Origin: DATJLY01 sp035532935
GTDB taxonomy: Bacteria > Pseudomonadota > Alphaproteobacteria > ATCC43930 > CGMCC-115725
Direction of reading: 5' to 3'
Length of the DNA: 64,000 nucleotides
NCBI GenBank assembly: GCA_035532935.1
Contig: DATKQE010000077.1
Span: 62,001 to 126,000, forward strand
Within the stretch, counting starts at the first letter, position 1, and every line of letters starts with the position of its first letter. Below the pieces are notes generated by a model. It ran no database searches, had not been told where the DNA came from, and saw only the letters and a list, made by a program, of their open reading frames with translations. The translations under genes and the position numbers were made by a program. Of the stretch, positions 62,181 through 64,000 are shown piece by piece.

Positions 62181-63798
62181 TCCGGTCACGGTTCACGATC
62201 CCCGGGGCTACCCGCCCAAGGTGACGGGCAAGCGCCTGGCGGGACGGCCCGAATCCTTGGACGGCAAGCTCGTCTATCTGGTCGATTGCCTGTTCGACAA
62301 TTCCGCCGCCTTCATGGACCAGATGCAGGACTGGTTCGCGGCCCATCTCCCCGCCGTCAACACCCGGATCATCAAGCCGCGCCAGAGCTGGGTCGATGAT
62401 GCCGACATGCGGGCGAAGATCGCCTCCGAGGGCAATGGCGCCATTCTCGGCGTCGGCTTGTGAAGCACCTGCACCCCGACGGTCGTCGGGCTGGCAATGT
62501 CCCTGGAACAGGCCGGCGTACCGAGCGTCGCGGTGCATACCGACGTGTTCGCGCGGCTCGCACGCGCGACGGCGCTCGCCAACGGCATGCCGCGCACGCG
62601 CCAGGCCTTCGTGCCGCAGCCGGTGGTTGACCGCTCGCCGGCCGAGCTGCGCGCCTATATCGAAGGCAACGACCCGGTCTCCCGCCGGCCGTTCGTGCAG
62701 GAGATCCTGGAGGGGCTGACCCGCCCGCTCGCGGCCGAAGACCTCACAGGCATCAGCTTCGAGCGCGCGACGCCGCGGCTCCTCGCGCCGGACAGCGAGG
62801 AGAACCTGCAACAGCTTTTCCTCGAGAACCACTGGACCGATTTTCTGCCGATCGTGCTGCCCACCGAGGCACGCGTCGCGCGCATGCTCGCCGGCACCAG
62901 CCACCGGCCGGACGAGGTGGTGGGACGGCTGCGCCCGGCCGCCTTCCGCGAGTTCTGGGAATTCACGGTCGAGAAAGTCGCGGTCAACGCGGTGATGGCC
63001 GGAACGCGGCCGGAATATTTCCCGGTGATCCTCGCGCTGGCCGCGAGCGGCGTCACCGCGCGCTCCAGCAGCACCACCTCGATGGCGAATGTCGTCGTCG
63101 TCAACGGCCCGATCCGGCTGGAAATCGGGATGAATTCGGGCATCGGCGCGCTTGGCCCCTACAACCATGCCAATACGACGATCGGCCGCGCCTACAACCT
63201 TTTGTCGCAAAATCTCCAGGGCGGGTCGGTCCCGGGCGAAACCTATATGGGCTCGCTCGGCAACGCCAATGCCTATGCCGGCTGCTTCGCCGAGAACGAA
63301 GAACGCAGCCCCTGGGAGCCGCTCCATGTCGCCAAGGGGTTCAAGGCCGAGGACAGCACCGTCAGCATCTTCTTCGGCGCGCGGTACACAATATCCGGGT
63401 ATGGCCCGCGCGACACTTGGCAGGAACGGTTCCGGCGCAGCTTTGCCGCCTGCGAGCATTTCCCGCCCCTCTTGGTGATCGATCCGATCGTGGCGCGCGG
63501 CTTGATCGAGCGCGGCATCGCCACGCGGCAGCAACTGGTCGAATGGTGCGCCGCCAATGCGCGGCTCCCGGCGCGCGAGTACTGGGACGACCAGTGGATC
63601 CAGACCCTGCTGCGCCCGCTTGGCGTCGCCGGGGTCGAGCCCTACGCCACCCGCCTCAAGGCCAAGCCCGACGAGGTCATCCCGATCTTCGAGCCGGGCG
63701 AGATCAACGTCGTGGTCGTCGGCGGCGAAACCCAGGGCGCTTGGAAAATGATCGGCGCACGCTACGAGCGCACCGTCTCGGTGGATGCCTGGCGGTGA
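62173..63798 (+). CDS. UGSC-type selenoprotein with in-frame UGA (selenocysteine 97)
   Basis: One frame runs from ATG 62173 to 63798 with a single TGA at codon 97 (62461-62463), giving 541 residues if read as selenocysteine. The context is GAILGVGL-U-STCTPTVVGLAMS, so Sec97 and Cys100 form a U-x-x-C redox pair. The downstream part continues without a break (LEQAGVPSVAVHTDVFARLA) and needs no new start. The pattern matches the UGSC family, whose Sec-Gly-Ser-Cys follows a beta strand and precedes a TxxxxxxLExxGIP helix. C-terminal blocks such as ARSSSTTSMANVVVVNGP and NHANTTIGRAYNLLSQNLQG support one conserved protein. It overlaps the thioredoxin-reductase-like gene, a likely electron donor. 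The substrate is unknown. A pseudogene is the alternative reading. Confidence 0.82.
62461..62493 (+). promoter_or_regulatory. Candidate bacterial SECIS element after the UGA codon
   Basis: The UGA is followed by 17 bases and then a GGUC loop closed by a perfect 6-bp stem (CCCGAC 62475-62480 with GUCGGG 62485-62490); two more pairs can form below a C-C mismatch. E. coli fdhF has its GGUC loop 18 bases after the UGA, and SelB recognises that loop. The matching loop sequence and spacing support recoding. The bulged U of the E. coli stem is not present in the 5' arm. Confidence 0.65.
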
Positions 63799-63873
63799 CG
63801 GCGCATCGTGCCATCGCAGGCTCACGGCTATCCTTCCCAAGGAGAGTGTCGAGAAAATTTACACTTCTAGCCG

Positions 63874-63897
63874 ATCCCTCTCATCCCTCGGAGGGAT
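63874..63897. repeat. ATCCCTC repeats with a 15-bp palindrome upstream of a sigma-54 promoter
   Basis: ATCCCTC occurs at 63874-63880 and again at 63883-63889, where it forms a perfect palindrome with GAGGGAT (63891-63897) around one base. It lies about 30 bases upstream of the -24 element of the promoter at 63927, which is rather close for an enhancer site but suitable for an operator. Confidence 0.45.
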
Positions 63898-63926
63898 ATT
63901 GCATTATTGCAAGGACTTATGGGCTG

Positions 63927-63942
63927 TGGCATAAAAATTGCT
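63927..63942 (+). promoter_or_regulatory. Sigma-54 (RpoN) -24/-12 promoter
   Basis: TGGCATAAAAATTGCT has the invariant GG and GC exactly ten bases apart, with TGGCA and TTGCT both matching the RpoN consensus TGGCAC-N5-TTGCW. It points to the right, and a possible ATG lies at 63984, so the regulated gene is outside the window. The surrounding DNA is AT-rich, as expected of a promoter. Confidence 0.75.
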
Positions 63943-64000
63943 CCAGATTGGGCGATGCGAATGATCGGGAAAATCACTAGAGAATGGGCTGCCGTGAACG

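Noticed and set aside
62464..63798. Reading the second part of the selenoprotein as an independent gene starting at 62497
   Set aside because: There is no ribosome-binding site before that ATG, and conserved sequence (STCTPTVVGLA) already lies between the TGA and the ATG in the same frame.
1..64000. CRISPR arrays, tRNA or rRNA genes, insertion sequences
   Set aside because: No regularly spaced repeats, no tRNA-like or rRNA sequence and no transposase gene were recognised on reading both strands; this is a visual check and not a covariance-model search.

Overview
The window is GC-rich DNA with densely packed, overlapping genes and many GTG/TTG starts. The gene types (ChvI/ChvG-like regulators, ExoL-like glycosyltransferase, OpgG/OpgH, small rhizobial-type lipoproteins, a GH13-GlgE fusion) suggest a free-living alphaproteobacterium of the Hyphomicrobiales/Rhodospirillales type. 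No rRNA, tRNA, CRISPR array or intact mobile element was recognised, so taxonomy is inferred from gene families only.

Region 1 (1-10.3 kb) is a sensory block: a TonB-dependent receptor, a REC-HK-REC hybrid kinase on the minus strand, the 3' remnant of a second receptor, a YfiR-family periplasmic protein, and a large CHASE8-like/HAMP/PAS hybrid kinase with two receivers and an HPt domain. Region 2 (10.7-44.1 kb) is an exopolysaccharide and cell-surface locus: Wza/GumB-like export lipoprotein, phosphomannomutase, a two-component pair, Wzc-like tyrosine kinase, several glycosyltransferases (one a two-domain fusion), a polyprenyl glycosylphosphotransferase, a beta-helix protein, a Wzx-type flippase, Gmd and Fcl (GDP-L-fucose), three FkbM methyltransferases, a PAP2 phosphatase, a Wzy/ligase-like membrane protein, and the OpgG/OpgH periplasmic glucan genes. 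Between 1 and 13.5 kb there are several broken genes: a receptor, a response regulator, an ECF sigma factor, and a phosphomannomutase cut by one in-frame amber codon.

Region 3 (44.1-60.0 kb) is one minus-strand operon, glgE (fused to a GH13 domain), treS-maltokinase, glgB, glgX, treZ, treY. Together these can make branched alpha-glucan from trehalose through maltose-1-phosphate and return it to trehalose, without glgA or glgC in the window.

Region 4 (60.5-64.0 kb) has a glycine-zipper lipoprotein and then the most notable feature. A thioredoxin-reductase-like flavoprotein with a CASC motif overlaps a gene whose in-frame TGA (62461-62463) lies in a Sec-Ser-Thr-Cys context. A GGUC-loop hairpin sits 17 nt downstream of the TGA, as in bacterial SECIS elements. 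I read this as one 541-residue selenoprotein of the UGSC type. The window ends with a well-matched sigma-54 promoter facing off the right edge.
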